Shown: positions 36,255 through 45,392, numbered from the stretch's first letter. The stretch is DNA of 64,000 bases from Dyella sp. C11 (GCF_003121485.1 NZ_QAVX01000002.1:1-64000), one strand, 5' to 3'. Notes: a model not told the origin generated them from the sequence alone. Numbers and translations: made by a program.

Positions 36255-38246
36255 TCACGCCGCCTTCTTACGCCCCTGCATGCGCACCAGCCCCGCGATA
36301 TCGACGATCAGCGCCACCGAGCCATCCGCAAGAATGGTCGCGCCCGAAACGCCCTGCACGCGCCGATAGTTGGCTTCCAGCGACTTCACCACGGCCTGCT
36401 GCTGGCCGATCAATCCATCCACGAACAAGCCGACACGCGCGCCGTCGCCTTCCACCACCACCATCAGGCCATCGTCGATGGCGTGGATCGCCCCGTCGCA
36501 ACCAAACGCATCGTGCAGGCGGATCACCGGCAGGTATTCGCCACGGAAGCGGAACAGTTCACCGCCGCCCGCCACGCTGCGCACCGCATCGGCCTTCAGC
36601 TGCACCGATTCCACAATGGATACCAGCGGCACGATGTAACGCTCTTCGCCCACCGCGGCGGTGAGGCCGTCGATGATCGCCAGCGTCAGCGGCAAGGTGA
36701 TGGTGAACACGCTGCCCTTGCCCTGCGTACTGCGGATGGTGACCGTGCCGCCCAGATCGGACACGTTGCGGCGAACCACGTCCATGCCCACGCCACGACC
36801 CGAAAGGTCGGTGGTAACGGCAGCGGTGGAGAAACCCGGCTGGAAGATGAGTTCCGCCACGGCGTCGTCGCTCATGCCTTCGGCGCTGGTGATGATGCCG
36901 CGCTGGATCGCCTTGGCCACGATGGCGTCGCGGTTGAGGCCGGCGCCGTCATCGGAGACTTCCACCACCACGTTGCCGCCGCGATGGGACGCATGCAGCG
37001 TGAGCGTGCCGGTGTCGCCCTTGCCTGCCGCGCGACGCTTGTCCGGTGTTTCCAGGCCGTGGTCGATGGCGTTGCGCACCAGGTGCACCATCGGGTCGCC
37101 GATCTTTTCCAGCACGGTCTTGTCGAGTTCGGTCTGCTCGCCGATCAGCTCCAGCTTCACCTGCTTGCCGAGCTTCTGGCTGATGTCGCGCACCATGCGC
37201 GGGAATCGGTTGAATACGGAAGCGATGGGCAGCAGGCGAATGCCCATCACGCTTTCCTGCAACTCACGCGTGTGACGCGCCAGTTGCGCCAGGCCCTGTT
37301 CGAGCACGGCGATGCGCGAGGCGTCGAGTTCGCCTTCGCGGAAGGTGTCGAGCATGGACTGGGTAATCACCAGCTCGCCCACCAGGTTGATCAGTCCATC
37401 GATCTTGTCGATGGATACGCGGACGGAGCTCGATTCGGCATTCGCTTCGCGCTGCGCGCGTGCGGTGCCGGCATCGGCAACGTTCGGTGCCGGTGCCGCG
37501 GCAGGTGCCGCGACGGGCGCCGCTGCCGGTGCGATGTCGGCGACAACGTGCTTCGCCTCGATCTCCAGATCGCACTCGCCTTCCACCCAATCGAATACGC
37601 CGGCAATGTCGGCGCGCTTCACTGGACCTTTCAGCTCAATAGTCCAACCGATGTGGCACTCGGTGGGTTCCAGCGCGGCGAAGGCAGGCAATGCATCAAG
37701 CGATGGCGCAACGGCCAGCTCGCCCAGGTCCGCGAGCTCGCGGATCAGGCGCAGCGGTTCGTTGCCACCGGCCAACATGCCGGCATGCGGACGAAAGCGG
37801 ATGGTCCAGGCATCGGCTTGGTCCACGTTGCGTCGCGCCGTCGTGGCGACCGGCGTACCACGCCCCATGGCGGCGGCCAGTTCGTTGCGCAAGCCTTCGG
37901 CCACGGCATCGTTCAACGGCTCGCCGGCTTGCGCGCGGGCAAACATGCCGCGCAGGCAGTCCACCGTGCGCAGCATGAGCTCGATGATGGATGCATCGAT
38001 GGGCCGCTTGCCGCTGCGTACCTCATCAAGCAGGGACTCGGCCTCGTGGGTGAACGAGGACATCTCCGGAAAACCGAAGGTGGCCGCGCCGCCCTTGATC
38101 GAGTGAGCAGCGCGGAAAATGGTGTGCACCAATTCCGCGTCGCCGCCGTCGTCCAGCGCAAGCAGTGACGACTCCATCGTGTCGAGGCCTTCAAGGCTCT
38201 CTTCGATGAACACCTGTTGGAATTGCGCCAGACCGGCCTTGCTCAT
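36255..38246 (-). CDS. cheA: Chemotaxis histidine kinase CheA (middle cluster)
   Basis: A 663-aa CheA. P1 phosphotransfer domain with His48 in AAHSIKGGAATFGF, a CheY-binding region (about 155-250), an Ala/Pro-rich linker, dimerisation domain, ATPase (LVRNAIDHGLE, VSDDGAGLN, GRGVGMDVV) and a C-terminal CheW-like domain. It autophosphorylates and passes phosphate to CheY and CheB. I start at MSKAGL. The open frame extends upstream, but that part translates the REP element (SLDPCFRRDDG) and is not believable. The cheY at 38390 lies upstream in the same operon. Confidence 0.94.
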   Translation of the reverse strand: MSKAGLAQFQQVFIEESLEGLDTMESSLLALDDGGDAELVHTIFRAAHSIKGGAATFGFPEMSSFTHEAESLLDEVRSGKRPIDASIIELMLRTVDCLRGMFARAQAGEPLNDAVAEGLRNELAAAMGRGTPVATTARRNVDQADAWTIRFRPHAGMLAGGNEPLRLIRELADLGELAVAPSLDALPAFAALEPTECHIGWTIELKGPVKRADIAGVFDWVEGECDLEIEAKHVVADIAPAAAPVAAPAAAPAPNVADAGTARAQREANAESSSVRVSIDKIDGLINLVGELVITQSMLDTFREGELDASRIAVLEQGLAQLARHTRELQESVMGIRLLPIASVFNRFPRMVRDISQKLGKQVKLELIGEQTELDKTVLEKIGDPMVHLVRNAIDHGLETPDKRRAAGKGDTGTLTLHASHRGGNVVVEVSDDGAGLNRDAIVAKAIQRGIITSAEGMSDDAVAELIFQPGFSTAAVTTDLSGRGVGMDVVRRNVSDLGGTVTIRSTQGKGSVFTITLPLTLAIIDGLTAAVGEERYIVPLVSIVESVQLKADAVRSVAGGGELFRFRGEYLPVIRLHDAFGCDGAIHAIDDGLMVVVEGDGARVGLFVDGLIGQQQAVVKSLEANYRRVQGVSGATILADGSVALIVDIAGLVRMQGRKKAA

Positions 38247-38290
38247 GGGGATCTCTACTCTTCGGGGTACGTCGCGAACTCGCCTTTGAC

Positions 38291-38373
38291 CGTCATCCCT
38301 GCGAAAGCAGGGATCCAGTGACTTCTTCGCGGCGTTGAAAGACACTGGATCCCAGCTTTCGCTGGGATGACGA
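38291..38373. repeat. Inverted pair of family A REP elements
   Basis: Copies at 38291-38320 (minus orientation) and 38342-38373 (plus orientation) face each other in the gap between cheY and cheA. Inside an operon, such a pair can alter mRNA stability and change relative amounts of the two products. Confidence 0.83.
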
Positions 38374-38389
38374 GCCAAAGGCCTCGCGT

Positions 38390-38752
38390 TTAACCCAGCA
38401 CGCGCTTCACAGTCGCCAGCAGCTGCTCGGGATCGAACGGCTTCACCAGCCAGCCGGTGGCACCGGCGGCCTTGCCTTCCATCTTCTTGTCCGTGTGGGA
38501 CTCGGTGGTCAGCATGAGGATGGGCACGCCCTTGTAGGCCGGCAGCGTGCGCAGTTCGCGCACCATGCTGATGCCGTCCATTACCGGCATGTTCACGTCC
38601 CCCAGCACGAGGTCGCAGCTGCCGCCCTTGGCAGCGTCCAGCGCCAGCTGGCCGTTTTCCGCCTCGCTCACATCGTGGCCGGCGTTGCGCAGGGTGAAGG
38701 CCACCATGCCGCGCATCGAAGCCGAATCGTCAACCGCAAGAATCTTTGCCAT
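38390..38752 (-). CDS. cheY: Response regulator CheY (middle cluster)
   Basis: A 120-aa single receiver domain: acidic pocket VDDSASM, phosphoacceptor Asp in LGDVNMPVMDG, Thr in MLTTESH and Lys in VKPFDPEQL. It should be phosphorylated by the adjacent CheA. Stop and start spacing to the STAS gene upstream is 14 nt, with GAGGTGG before the ATG. The other CheY, at 56409, belongs to the flagellar operon, so this one may act as a phosphate sink or on a different output. Confidence 0.93.
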   Translation of the reverse strand: MAKILAVDDSASMRGMVAFTLRNAGHDVSEAENGQLALDAAKGGSCDLVLGDVNMPVMDGISMVRELRTLPAYKGVPILMLTTESHTDKKMEGKAAGATGWLVKPFDPEQLLATVKRVLG

Positions 38753-38766
38753 CTTCCACCTCAGTT

Positions 38767-39084
38767 TCAGGCCGGCATGGGTGCCGGCAATTCCAGAGCC
38801 TGTGCGAGGCCGAGCACGCCGGCCGCATCACGTATCACATCGCTTATGCCCAGCCACGAGGGCGACTGGCCGCGTGCCGTCGCCTCGCGACGAAACGCCA
38901 CCAGCAGTTGCAGCGCGGCGGTGTCCACACGCTCCACCCCCGCGCCGTCCAGCTGCGTGGCGGGCGCGTCGAAGGCATCGATCAGCTCAGCCTTCACGTC
39001 GGCCACGCTGCCTAGCCGGAAATCGGCCGGCAACGCGATCACCCGCGCGCCGCCCTTGTCTCCACCCGTGGTTTTGCTGCCCAT
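38767..39084 (-). CDS. STAS-domain protein
   Basis: A 105-aa single STAS domain: RVIALPADFRLGSVADVKAEL and GAGVERVDTAALQLLVAF, with Thr in place of the usual phosphoacceptor Ser. It is the first gene of the STAS-cheY-cheA operon and sits behind a near-perfect sigma-28 promoter. STAS proteins are a known accessory of this kind of chemosensory cluster. Partner unknown. Confidence 0.82.
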   Translation of the reverse strand: MGSKTTGGDKGGARVIALPADFRLGSVADVKAELIDAFDAPATQLDGAGVERVDTAALQLLVAFRREATARGQSPSWLGISDVIRDAAGVLGLAQALELPAPMPA

Positions 39085-39126
39085 CGCGCTGATCCTCTGC
39101 CCACCCGATGGGCGTCTACGGGTGGT

Positions 39127-39153
39127 TTATCGGCCATGCCGCGGTCGGCTTTA
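39127..39153 (-). promoter_or_regulatory. Sigma-28 (FliA) promoter of the STAS-cheY-cheA operon
   Basis: On the minus strand TAAA (39153-39150), 15 nt, then GCCGATAA (39134-39127): an exact match to the TAAA-N15-GCCGATAA consensus, 43 nt ahead of the STAS start codon. It is divergent from the promoter at 39202. Confidence 0.88.
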
Positions 39154-39201
39154 GGAATTTCGCGGTGTTGGTGGCCGGTCACAGAACCGGAAAAAGAGCC
39201 C

Positions 39202-39228
39202 TCAAGTTTTTCCGAAACCCGCCGATGA
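39202..39228 (+). promoter_or_regulatory. Sigma-28 (FliA) promoter of the fliK-like operon
   Basis: TCAAGTTT (39202-39209), 11 nt, GCCGATGA (39221-39228) fits the flagellar sigma consensus, about 50 nt before the fliK-like start codon. Confidence 0.78.
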
Positions 39229-39278
39229 TCAGGGCACGGACGGGCGCGCACACTCGCTCTGTGCGCAAGGAGCCTTGA

Positions 39279-40424
39279 TTGATCATTCAACCCACCAGCC
39301 TCGCAGCCCTCGCCTGGGCCGGCGCTGCTTCCGGCAGTGCCGCCGAGAGCTGGCGCATCGGTACCGTGCTGTCCGCGCGCCCGCTGGGGATCAATCCCGA
39401 CGGGATGATGGTGCTGCAGATCGGCGCCGTCACCGTGGAAATGGAAGCGCCTGCCGGCCAGCAGCTGCCCGCCCAGTTCCAGGTGCGCGTGCTCACCCTG
39501 GGCGCCCAGCCGCAGCTTGAATTCGTGATGCCGCAGACCGTTGCCGAGCCCGCCACGCAGCTGGCCATGCGCGAACGCCTGCCCCAGCAGAACGGTTACG
39601 CCCCGCTGCTCGCCACGCTCGATGCGCTCGCGCAACGCCCGGCCCTGCGCCAGCTGCCGGCCTATCTGCGTCCCGCGCTCGCCTTGCTGGAACATGGCGT
39701 GCGTACGCCCGCCGAAATCACCCGCGGCGAAGGGCTGGAAGAAGCCATCAAGCGCAGCGGCCTGTTCCTCGAATCGCAACTGGCCCAGCCGAACCTCGAC
39801 ATGGCCGGCCTGAGCCAGGAAGACTGGAAAGCCGCGTTGCTGCGCCTGGCCAGCCTGCTCGACGACTACCTGCCAGCGCGGCGTGCGCCGTCCTCTTCCA
39901 GCGAAACGCCGCCGCCGCTCCAACAGCGAGGGCTGCAGGCGCAACCACGCGCCCTGCTGCCGACCTCGCTGCTCGATGACGATGTCGACGCGCTGCTCGC
40001 GCGCCTGCATGGTGAGGTGCACGCGGCACTGGCGCGCGTGGAAGTGGCGCAGCTGGAGGCCACCACTACCTCGGCGTGGATGATCGAAATCCCGCTGCAG
40101 GGCGAAGAGGGACGCGACATCCTGCAGGTGCAGATGCAGCGCCATGGCGATGCCCAGTCGGGTTCGGCGTGGACCTTCGGTTTCGCCATCGACCTTCCCT
40201 CGCTGGGCGCCATCCAGGGCGAACTGCAACTGCGCGACCTGCGGCTGTCGGTGCGCTTGTGGGCCGAGCGCATCGAGACGGTGCATCGCCTGGAACAACA
40301 GTTCGGCGCGCTGCGCCAGGCGCTGTCCGCGGCTGGATTGATTCTTGACCAGCTCTCCTGCCAGCAAGGCCTGCCGCAGTCGAACCATCCGCACAGCGCC
40401 ATCCTGTTGAGGACCACCGCATGA
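39279..40424 (+). CDS. FliK-like flagellar hook-length control domain protein
   Basis: A 381-aa protein. The C-terminal part (about 255-365: WMIEIPLQGEEGRDILQVQM, LGAIQGELQLRDLRLSVRLWAE) resembles the Flg_hook domain of FliK. The N-terminal half is Ala/Gln/Leu-rich. The start is TTG with AAGGAG 6 nt before it. It overlaps the next gene, a free-standing FlhB C-terminal domain; this pairing resembles B. subtilis ylqG-ylqH. Hook-length control in type III export depends on a FliK-FlhB contact, so the pair may tune export. It is probably an extra copy, since a main fliK is expected in the hook cluster outside this window. Confidence 0.72.
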   Translation: MIIQPTSLAALAWAGAASGSAAESWRIGTVLSARPLGINPDGMMVLQIGAVTVEMEAPAGQQLPAQFQVRVLTLGAQPQLEFVMPQTVAEPATQLAMRERLPQQNGYAPLLATLDALAQRPALRQLPAYLRPALALLEHGVRTPAEITRGEGLEEAIKRSGLFLESQLAQPNLDMAGLSQEDWKAALLRLASLLDDYLPARRAPSSSSETPPPLQQRGLQAQPRALLPTSLLDDDVDALLARLHGEVHAALARVEVAQLEATTTSAWMIEIPLQGEEGRDILQVQMQRHGDAQSGSAWTFGFAIDLPSLGAIQGELQLRDLRLSVRLWAERIETVHRLEQQFGALRQALSAAGLILDQLSCQQGLPQSNHPHSAILLRTTA

Positions 40425-40696
40425 GCCAGTCGCTGCCTCCCGCACGTCGACGCGTCACGCTGCGCCTGTCGGGCGGTCCCGTCGATGCGCCGGCCAACAC
40501 GGTGAACCTGCCGCCCGAATCGCTGGAAACCTTGCTCGCGCGTGCGCGTGCACTCGGCATTCCGTTGCACCACGATCCGCAAATGGCTGCGCTGCTCGCC
40601 TCGCTGCGCCTGCGCCAGGAAGTGCCCGCCACACTATACGCGGCAGCGGCCGCCGTGATGGCCTGCATCTACGACGCGGCCGACGCGCACCACTGA
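40421..40696 (+). CDS. FlhB cytoplasmic-domain homologue (FlhX/YlqH-like)
   Basis: A 91-aa protein resembling only the far C-terminal part of FlhB: ARALGIPLHHDPQMAALLASLRLRQEVPATLYAAAAAVMACIY aligns in pattern with the FlhB segment after the autocleavage site (RIPTVEAPPLARALYATTQIDREIPSALY in this genome's FlhB, both quoted in full only in outline). The NPTH cleavage motif and membrane helices are absent. It overlaps the fliK-like stop by ATGA. Probable modulator of flagellar export. Confidence 0.78.
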   Translation: MSQSLPPARRRVTLRLSGGPVDAPANTVNLPPESLETLLARARALGIPLHHDPQMAALLASLRLRQEVPATLYAAAAAVMACIYDAADAHH

Positions 40697-40798
40697 ACGC
40701 ATATTCCTGCGATTGCACGCACTGCGCGCACGCGCGAAAACATGACGCCTCCTTCATGACCGGTCCGCAACAGTGCGCCGGCACAGACAGGATCGCCC

Positions 40799-42007
40799 AT
40801 GGCACGCACCAGACAGCTCGCCGTTCCACCGGCCAAACGACAGCAGGCGCTCACCGAGCGCCGTAACACCAAGATGGCTCGCTCAGCGCATGCTTACGTG
40901 CGCGGCAACACGGCGCAGTTCTACGAATGGCTCGCGTCACGCGCTGCGCCGCGTCTCCCTGTCGGGCCTTCCATCTGGATCTGCGGCGATTGCCACATCG
41001 GCAACATCGGCCCGGTAGCCGACGACAAGGGCCGCGTGCACATCCAGATCCGCGATTTCGACCAGAGCGTGATCGGCAATCCCGCGTATGACCTGGTGCG
41101 CCTCGCACTCTCGTTGGCCATGGCAGCGCGCGGTTCCGACCTGCCCGGCATCACCACCGCCAATATGATGGAAGCCATGCTGGATGGTTACGAAGCCGCG
41201 TTTCCCGAGGTGGACGATCCCGAACCCAAGATGCCCAGCACCATCAAGCTGGTGATGAAACAGGCGCTGCAACGCAACTGGAAATCGCTGGCTTATGAAC
41301 GCCTCACGGGCACGGGCCTGGAATTTCCGCTGGGCAAGGAATTCTGGCCGCTGGCGGCGAAAGAGCAGAAAGCCATCCAGTCACTCTTCAAGGAAACGGC
41401 GCTGGACGAACTGGCCACGCAACTGCGCCATCGCGAACCGCAAGGCAAGGTGAAAGTGCTCGATGCCGCGTACTGGCGCAAGGGATGCAGCTCGCTCGGC
41501 AAGCTCCGTTATGCGGTGTTACTGGATGTGGACGGCAACGTGGTCGAAGGCGATGACCTGTGCCTCATCGACATCAAGGAAGCACACCCCTCCATCGCAC
41601 CGCGAGCCAAGGATGTGCGCATGCCACGCGATCCGGCGCAGCGCGTCGTCATGGCTGCGCAGCATCTGTCACCGGCGCTGGGCAATCGCATGCGCGCTGC
41701 ACACCTGCTCGACAAGCCGGTGTTCGTGCGCGAGTTGCTGCCGCAGGATCTGAAGATCGACATCGCTCGCCTGCGCCGTAAACAGGCACGTCGTGTTGCG
41801 GCATTCCTCGCGCATGTCGTGGGCCATGCGCATGCACGGCAGATGGATGCACCGACCCGCAAGGCATGGGTCGCCGAACTCAAGCGCAATCATTCGCGCA
41901 CGCTGGATGCACCGTCGTGGTTGTGGACGGCAGTGACCGGATTGCTGGCGATGCATGAGCGCGACTATCTCGATCATTGTCGGCGCTATGTGGGTGGTAG
42001 TGCGTAA
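40799..42007 (+). CDS. DUF2252 family protein
   Basis: A 402-aa protein of the DUF2252 family, which has a kinase-like fold: WICGDCHIGNIGPV and IQIRDFDQSVIGNPAYDLVRLA resemble the catalytic HGDxHxxN and metal-binding D of aminoglycoside phosphotransferases. The later part includes LCLIDIKEAHPSIAP and VFVRELLPQDLKID. The function of the family is unknown; a phosphotransfer role is suggested by the motifs. It is a single gene followed by a REP pair. Confidence 0.82.
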   Translation: MARTRQLAVPPAKRQQALTERRNTKMARSAHAYVRGNTAQFYEWLASRAAPRLPVGPSIWICGDCHIGNIGPVADDKGRVHIQIRDFDQSVIGNPAYDLVRLALSLAMAARGSDLPGITTANMMEAMLDGYEAAFPEVDDPEPKMPSTIKLVMKQALQRNWKSLAYERLTGTGLEFPLGKEFWPLAAKEQKAIQSLFKETALDELATQLRHREPQGKVKVLDAAYWRKGCSSLGKLRYAVLLDVDGNVVEGDDLCLIDIKEAHPSIAPRAKDVRMPRDPAQRVVMAAQHLSPALGNRMRAAHLLDKPVFVRELLPQDLKIDIARLRRKQARRVAAFLAHVVGHAHARQMDAPTRKAWVAELKRNHSRTLDAPSWLWTAVTGLLAMHERDYLDHCRRYVGGSA

Positions 42008-42068
42008 TTGGCTGGTATTCGCCGGAGAGCGGCGAGTACCGAAATCTTGCTTCACCCGTTGTACGTCC

Positions 42069-42172
42069 TCACCGTCATTCCGGCGAAGGCCGGAATCCAG
42101 GGCCTTTGCCCTTTGGGCCTGATGCAAGAGCAAAGGCGCTGGATTCCGGCCTTCGCCGGAATGACGGTGAGG
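42069..42172. repeat. Inverted pair of family A REP elements
   Basis: Copies at 42069-42101 and 42136-42172 with core ATTCCGGC..GCCGGAAT face each other. They lie between the convergent DUF2252 and outer-membrane protein genes, where they can serve as a transcript end for both. Confidence 0.85.
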
Positions 42173-42257
42173 GAAATTAAACTATCTCGCGAGCTGCAGA
42201 CGCTTCGTTTCATAACGAAGCAGCCGCCCCGTTCCACACCGAAACAGACACCTCACA

Positions 42258-43202
42258 TCACAGCGAAATCGTCGCCGACAACATCGCCGGATTGCCCTTC
42301 AGGCGATTGGTGACGTCGAATTCGTGCAGCCAGCGCAGCGAGAATTCCGCCTGCCCGCCCTGCCACTTCTTCAGGTAGTTCACCATGGGGCCAACGCCAA
42401 TCGAGTGGCCCTTGAAGCCACCCAGCAGGTCCGCCGTGGGACCGGTGTCGTTTTCCAGCTGGTAGATCCAGCCACCTACCGCACCGATGCCCCATCCCGT
42501 GGGAAAGCGCTTCACCAGCAGGGTATCCAATCGATACACCGCGCCGTTCTGGTAGTTGGTTGCCTTGTCCCTGGTGTAGAAGTCCACCGCCGTGGTGGCG
42601 CTCCACTCCAGCGAACCCTTGTCGAACAATCCGGTGTAGCCCACCGTGGGCGAGAACGTCCACATGTTGAGGCTTGCATTGGCCAGGCGGCCGTCCTTGT
42701 AGTCGCCGGTGGGGGCGTAGACGTAAAGCGAGAACGAGACGTGCTGCGTCTGGCTGAAATGATGGCTGGCAATCACCGGCGCGAAGAACATGTCGTACGG
42801 CCCGAGCACGTGTGACGAGCGGCTCGCGCTGAAAGGCCCGATGCGTGCGTTGACGTTGGCATCCACGTACGCGAACGGCAGCGTCATCATCGAGGCAAAG
42901 TTCCATGACGACGGCTTGGTATTCCAGATGTACAGGCCCGTGATGGTGGCCAGCTGGAATTCCGCCTTGAGGCCCAGCGACGTGCCGCCACCGGCGATAG
43001 GCACCTGCCTGGAAGCGCTGATCGAACCATCGTAGTACGCGTAGCCGTATTGCCAGGTAAGCCCGGGCGTGGGCGGGATCAGGCCGGAATACGAGGTGGC
43101 TTGCAGACCCGTGATGGAACGCCCCACACCGGTCTCCGTGGCATGCAGCGGCAACGCGACCAAGACGACCAGCAAGGCTGCCCATAGCGCGACTCGTTTC
43201 AT
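42258..43202 (-). CDS. Outer-membrane protein, MetA/SphA-like transporter family
   Basis: A 314-aa protein with a signal peptide (VALWAALLVVLVALPLHA) and a beta-barrel pattern ending in an aromatic/hydrophobic strand (PAMLSATISL). Blocks such as GLYIWNTKPSSWNFASMMTLPF, YDMFFAPVIASHHFSQTQH and VYAPTGDYKDGRLAN are characteristic of the 'phenol MetA degradation' outer-membrane family, which may carry hydrophobic compounds. It lies on its own; distantly similar in type to the barrel at 2116. Confidence 0.8.
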   Translation of the reverse strand: MKRVALWAALLVVLVALPLHATETGVGRSITGLQATSYSGLIPPTPGLTWQYGYAYYDGSISASRQVPIAGGGTSLGLKAEFQLATITGLYIWNTKPSSWNFASMMTLPFAYVDANVNARIGPFSASRSSHVLGPYDMFFAPVIASHHFSQTQHVSFSLYVYAPTGDYKDGRLANASLNMWTFSPTVGYTGLFDKGSLEWSATTAVDFYTRDKATNYQNGAVYRLDTLLVKRFPTGWGIGAVGGWIYQLENDTGPTADLLGGFKGHSIGVGPMVNYLKKWQGGQAEFSLRWLHEFDVTNRLKGNPAMLSATISL

Positions 43203-43436
43203 GACAGCTCCGAACCCTCAGCGATGCGGCGGCTTGCACGTCACGTGAAGCAAAAAAGCGCCGTCAGGTGGTCGCAGCGTCTCCGGATCACCGGGTTCAA
43301 ACAAGCGAAAATCCACCTATGCCGACTAGGTAGAACTACGGAAACCGACGCCCTTCCAACGCGGCAAGAACGTCGTTCCCGCAACATCGCTCGATCATGC
43401 AAAGGAATCGCCGTACAACGCCTTCCACGCGCGCTT

Positions 43437-45392
43437 TCAGATGGCTGCGCTGGAAGGCACCGCTGCGTTGCCGCCTTCCGGAAAGCGGGCAATGGCTTGC
43501 TGGGCGGCCTGCTCCAGCGACGTCACGAACTCGTTGACGTTTTCGTTGAGCGGCGGCGCCACTTCTGCCGCGGCGAGCGGTTCGGGGAACATCACGCCGA
43601 CGATGCAGGCGTGCGACATGCGGGCATGGACGAGAGCCACGGCATCGTCGAAGGCATCGCGCTCCTTCACCGGGCTGGTGCTGACCACGTAAGCCATCGA
43701 CACGGCCTTGGGCGTCAGGTCCGGGTGCGCCTGCGCGTCGAACGATTCGAAATCCGCGATGGAAATGTGGCGGGCATCGATATGCAGGTCCCGCAGGATG
43801 CGCGTGAGCAGTTCGGTGGAAAGATCGTCCGCCATCGAGCCCAGGCCCATGCACAGCACGATCGATCCCGGCGCCACCGCCAACGGACCCTGGAACTGGC
43901 CCATGGCGTCCTCGCGATGCTGACGCAGGCTCTGGCCGATGGTCATGCTTTCAAGCACCGACGTGCGGCGACGCCAGCGCAGCCAGCGGCTTTCATGGCT
44001 GTCGAGCGACTCGACCACGGTGACGATGGCCTGCTTCACCGACAGTTGCTGCGCCGTGCTGATGGCGCCATTGGCCAGGTCGATGCGTGCCAGCTGCAAC
44101 GCGGGCAACAGCACGGCATCGCAATAGGCGGCGAAGCTTTTGCGCTTCAGGAAGTCGCGCGCCTCGCTGATGATCTCGCTCGAATCACCCGACAGCGCGC
44201 GCTGGTACACGCGTTGCGGCATGGTAAGTGCCGGCGTGTCGCCCAGCAGGATGTTGAGCAGGTCCAGCGCCTGCACATGGCGTCCTGCGACAACCAGGCA
44301 CAAGGTCAACGGGGTCGACATCAACAGTCCCACCGGCCCCCACAGCCAGCTCCAGAAAATCGCCGCCACGACGACGGCCAGCGGCGACAGGCCGGTGGTG
44401 TGGCCATAGAGGAACGGCTCGATCAGCTGCGACACCACGATCTCCACCACCAGGTAGAGCACCAGCGTCATCCACAGCAACGACCAGCCCGGCGCCACCG
44501 CCGCGGCGAACACGCTGACCAGCGCCGCCACCAGCCACACGCCGATATAGGGCACGAAGCGCATGGCCGCGGTAAGCAATCCCCACAGCAAGGCATTGGG
44601 AACGCCGATCAGCAGCAGCCCCAGCCAGCTCGCCACGCCTACGCCAAAATTCACCGAAAAGGTGGAAAGAAAAAAGCGCGACAGTCGTTCGCCGGCGTCG
44701 ATGATCGCCGCCGTGGTGGCGCGAAGGTCCGAACCGCCCGCCAGGCGGATGAAGCGATCACGCAAGGATTCGTGCTCCAGCAACACGAAGATCAATACCA
44801 CCAGCACGATGCCCGCCGTCTCCACCGGCACCCACGCGGTGGAAAGCACGCGCGTGAGAATGCCCACGGGCGTTGACGGTGTCTTGGTCGCCTGCGTCGA
44901 GGGCTTCGGCGTTGCCGGTGCGTTGGTGAGATAAGGCGGCGCAAGGAACGGCTGCGCCGCCGTTGCACTGGGCGCGGGCGTGCCGTCCTGGCCCGAATCA
45001 TCAATCACCTTGCCCAACTCGCCGCGCACCACGTCCAGCCGCCCCAGCGTTTCCTCGCGCAACGACTGCGCCTTGGCACGGATGGTCACTTCGTACTGCG
45101 GCAGGCTGCGCGCCACGTGCACCACCTGGGTGCCCATCATGGTCGTCACGCCGGTGACGATGACCACCAGGGCCACTACGGCGATCAACACCGACGCGGT
45201 GTGACCAAAGCCGATGCGTCGATAGATGCGCACCCACGGCGCCATCAACAGGCTGAGAAACAGTGCCAGGATGATCGGCACCAGCACTTCCCTGCCGAAG
45301 TACAGCAGCGCGAGCACGCACGCCAACGCAACAATGACGACGGCACGTTGACTCGCCGTCGCGGCGGTCTGTGCTGGGGGTTGCGACGACAT
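43437..45392 (-). CDS. AI-2E/PerM-family membrane protein with C-terminal soluble domain
   Basis: A 651-aa protein. Residues about 20-370 are an AI-2E exporter-family membrane region with about eight helices (VIVALACVLALLYFGREVLVPIILALFLSLL, then RFVPYIGVWLVAALVS and GLLMSTPLTLCLVVAGRH). An additional 270-280 residue soluble part follows, with a Rossmann-like stretch (GSIVLCMGLGSMADDLSTELLTRIL, about residue 530). Typical family members are about 350 aa. I start at MSSQPPAQ, with GGAG upstream; the open frame continues 53 residues earlier. Transport substrate unknown. The end is not marked by a terminator. Confidence 0.8.
   Translation of the reverse strand: MSSQPPAQTAATASQRAVVIVALACVLALLYFGREVLVPIILALFLSLLMAPWVRIYRRIGFGHTASVLIAVVALVVIVTGVTTMMGTQVVHVARSLPQYEVTIRAKAQSLREETLGRLDVVRGELGKVIDDSGQDGTPAPSATAAQPFLAPPYLTNAPATPKPSTQATKTPSTPVGILTRVLSTAWVPVETAGIVLVVLIFVLLEHESLRDRFIRLAGGSDLRATTAAIIDAGERLSRFFLSTFSVNFGVGVASWLGLLLIGVPNALLWGLLTAAMRFVPYIGVWLVAALVSVFAAAVAPGWSLLWMTLVLYLVVEIVVSQLIEPFLYGHTTGLSPLAVVVAAIFWSWLWGPVGLLMSTPLTLCLVVAGRHVQALDLLNILLGDTPALTMPQRVYQRALSGDSSEIISEARDFLKRKSFAAYCDAVLLPALQLARIDLANGAISTAQQLSVKQAIVTVVESLDSHESRWLRWRRRTSVLESMTIGQSLRQHREDAMGQFQGPLAVAPGSIVLCMGLGSMADDLSTELLTRILRDLHIDARHISIADFESFDAQAHPDLTPKAVSMAYVVSTSPVKERDAFDDAVALVHARMSHACIVGVMFPEPLAAAEVAPPLNENVNEFVTSLEQAAQQAIARFPEGGNAAVPSSAAI

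Noticed and set aside
38247-38378. N-terminal extension of CheA (44 residues)
   Set aside because: It translates a REP element; the P1 domain begins normally at MSKAGL with its own upstream purine-rich site.
43286-43330. Possible sigma-28 promoter with GCCGACTA
   Set aside because: The -35 part is poor and no plus-strand gene follows.
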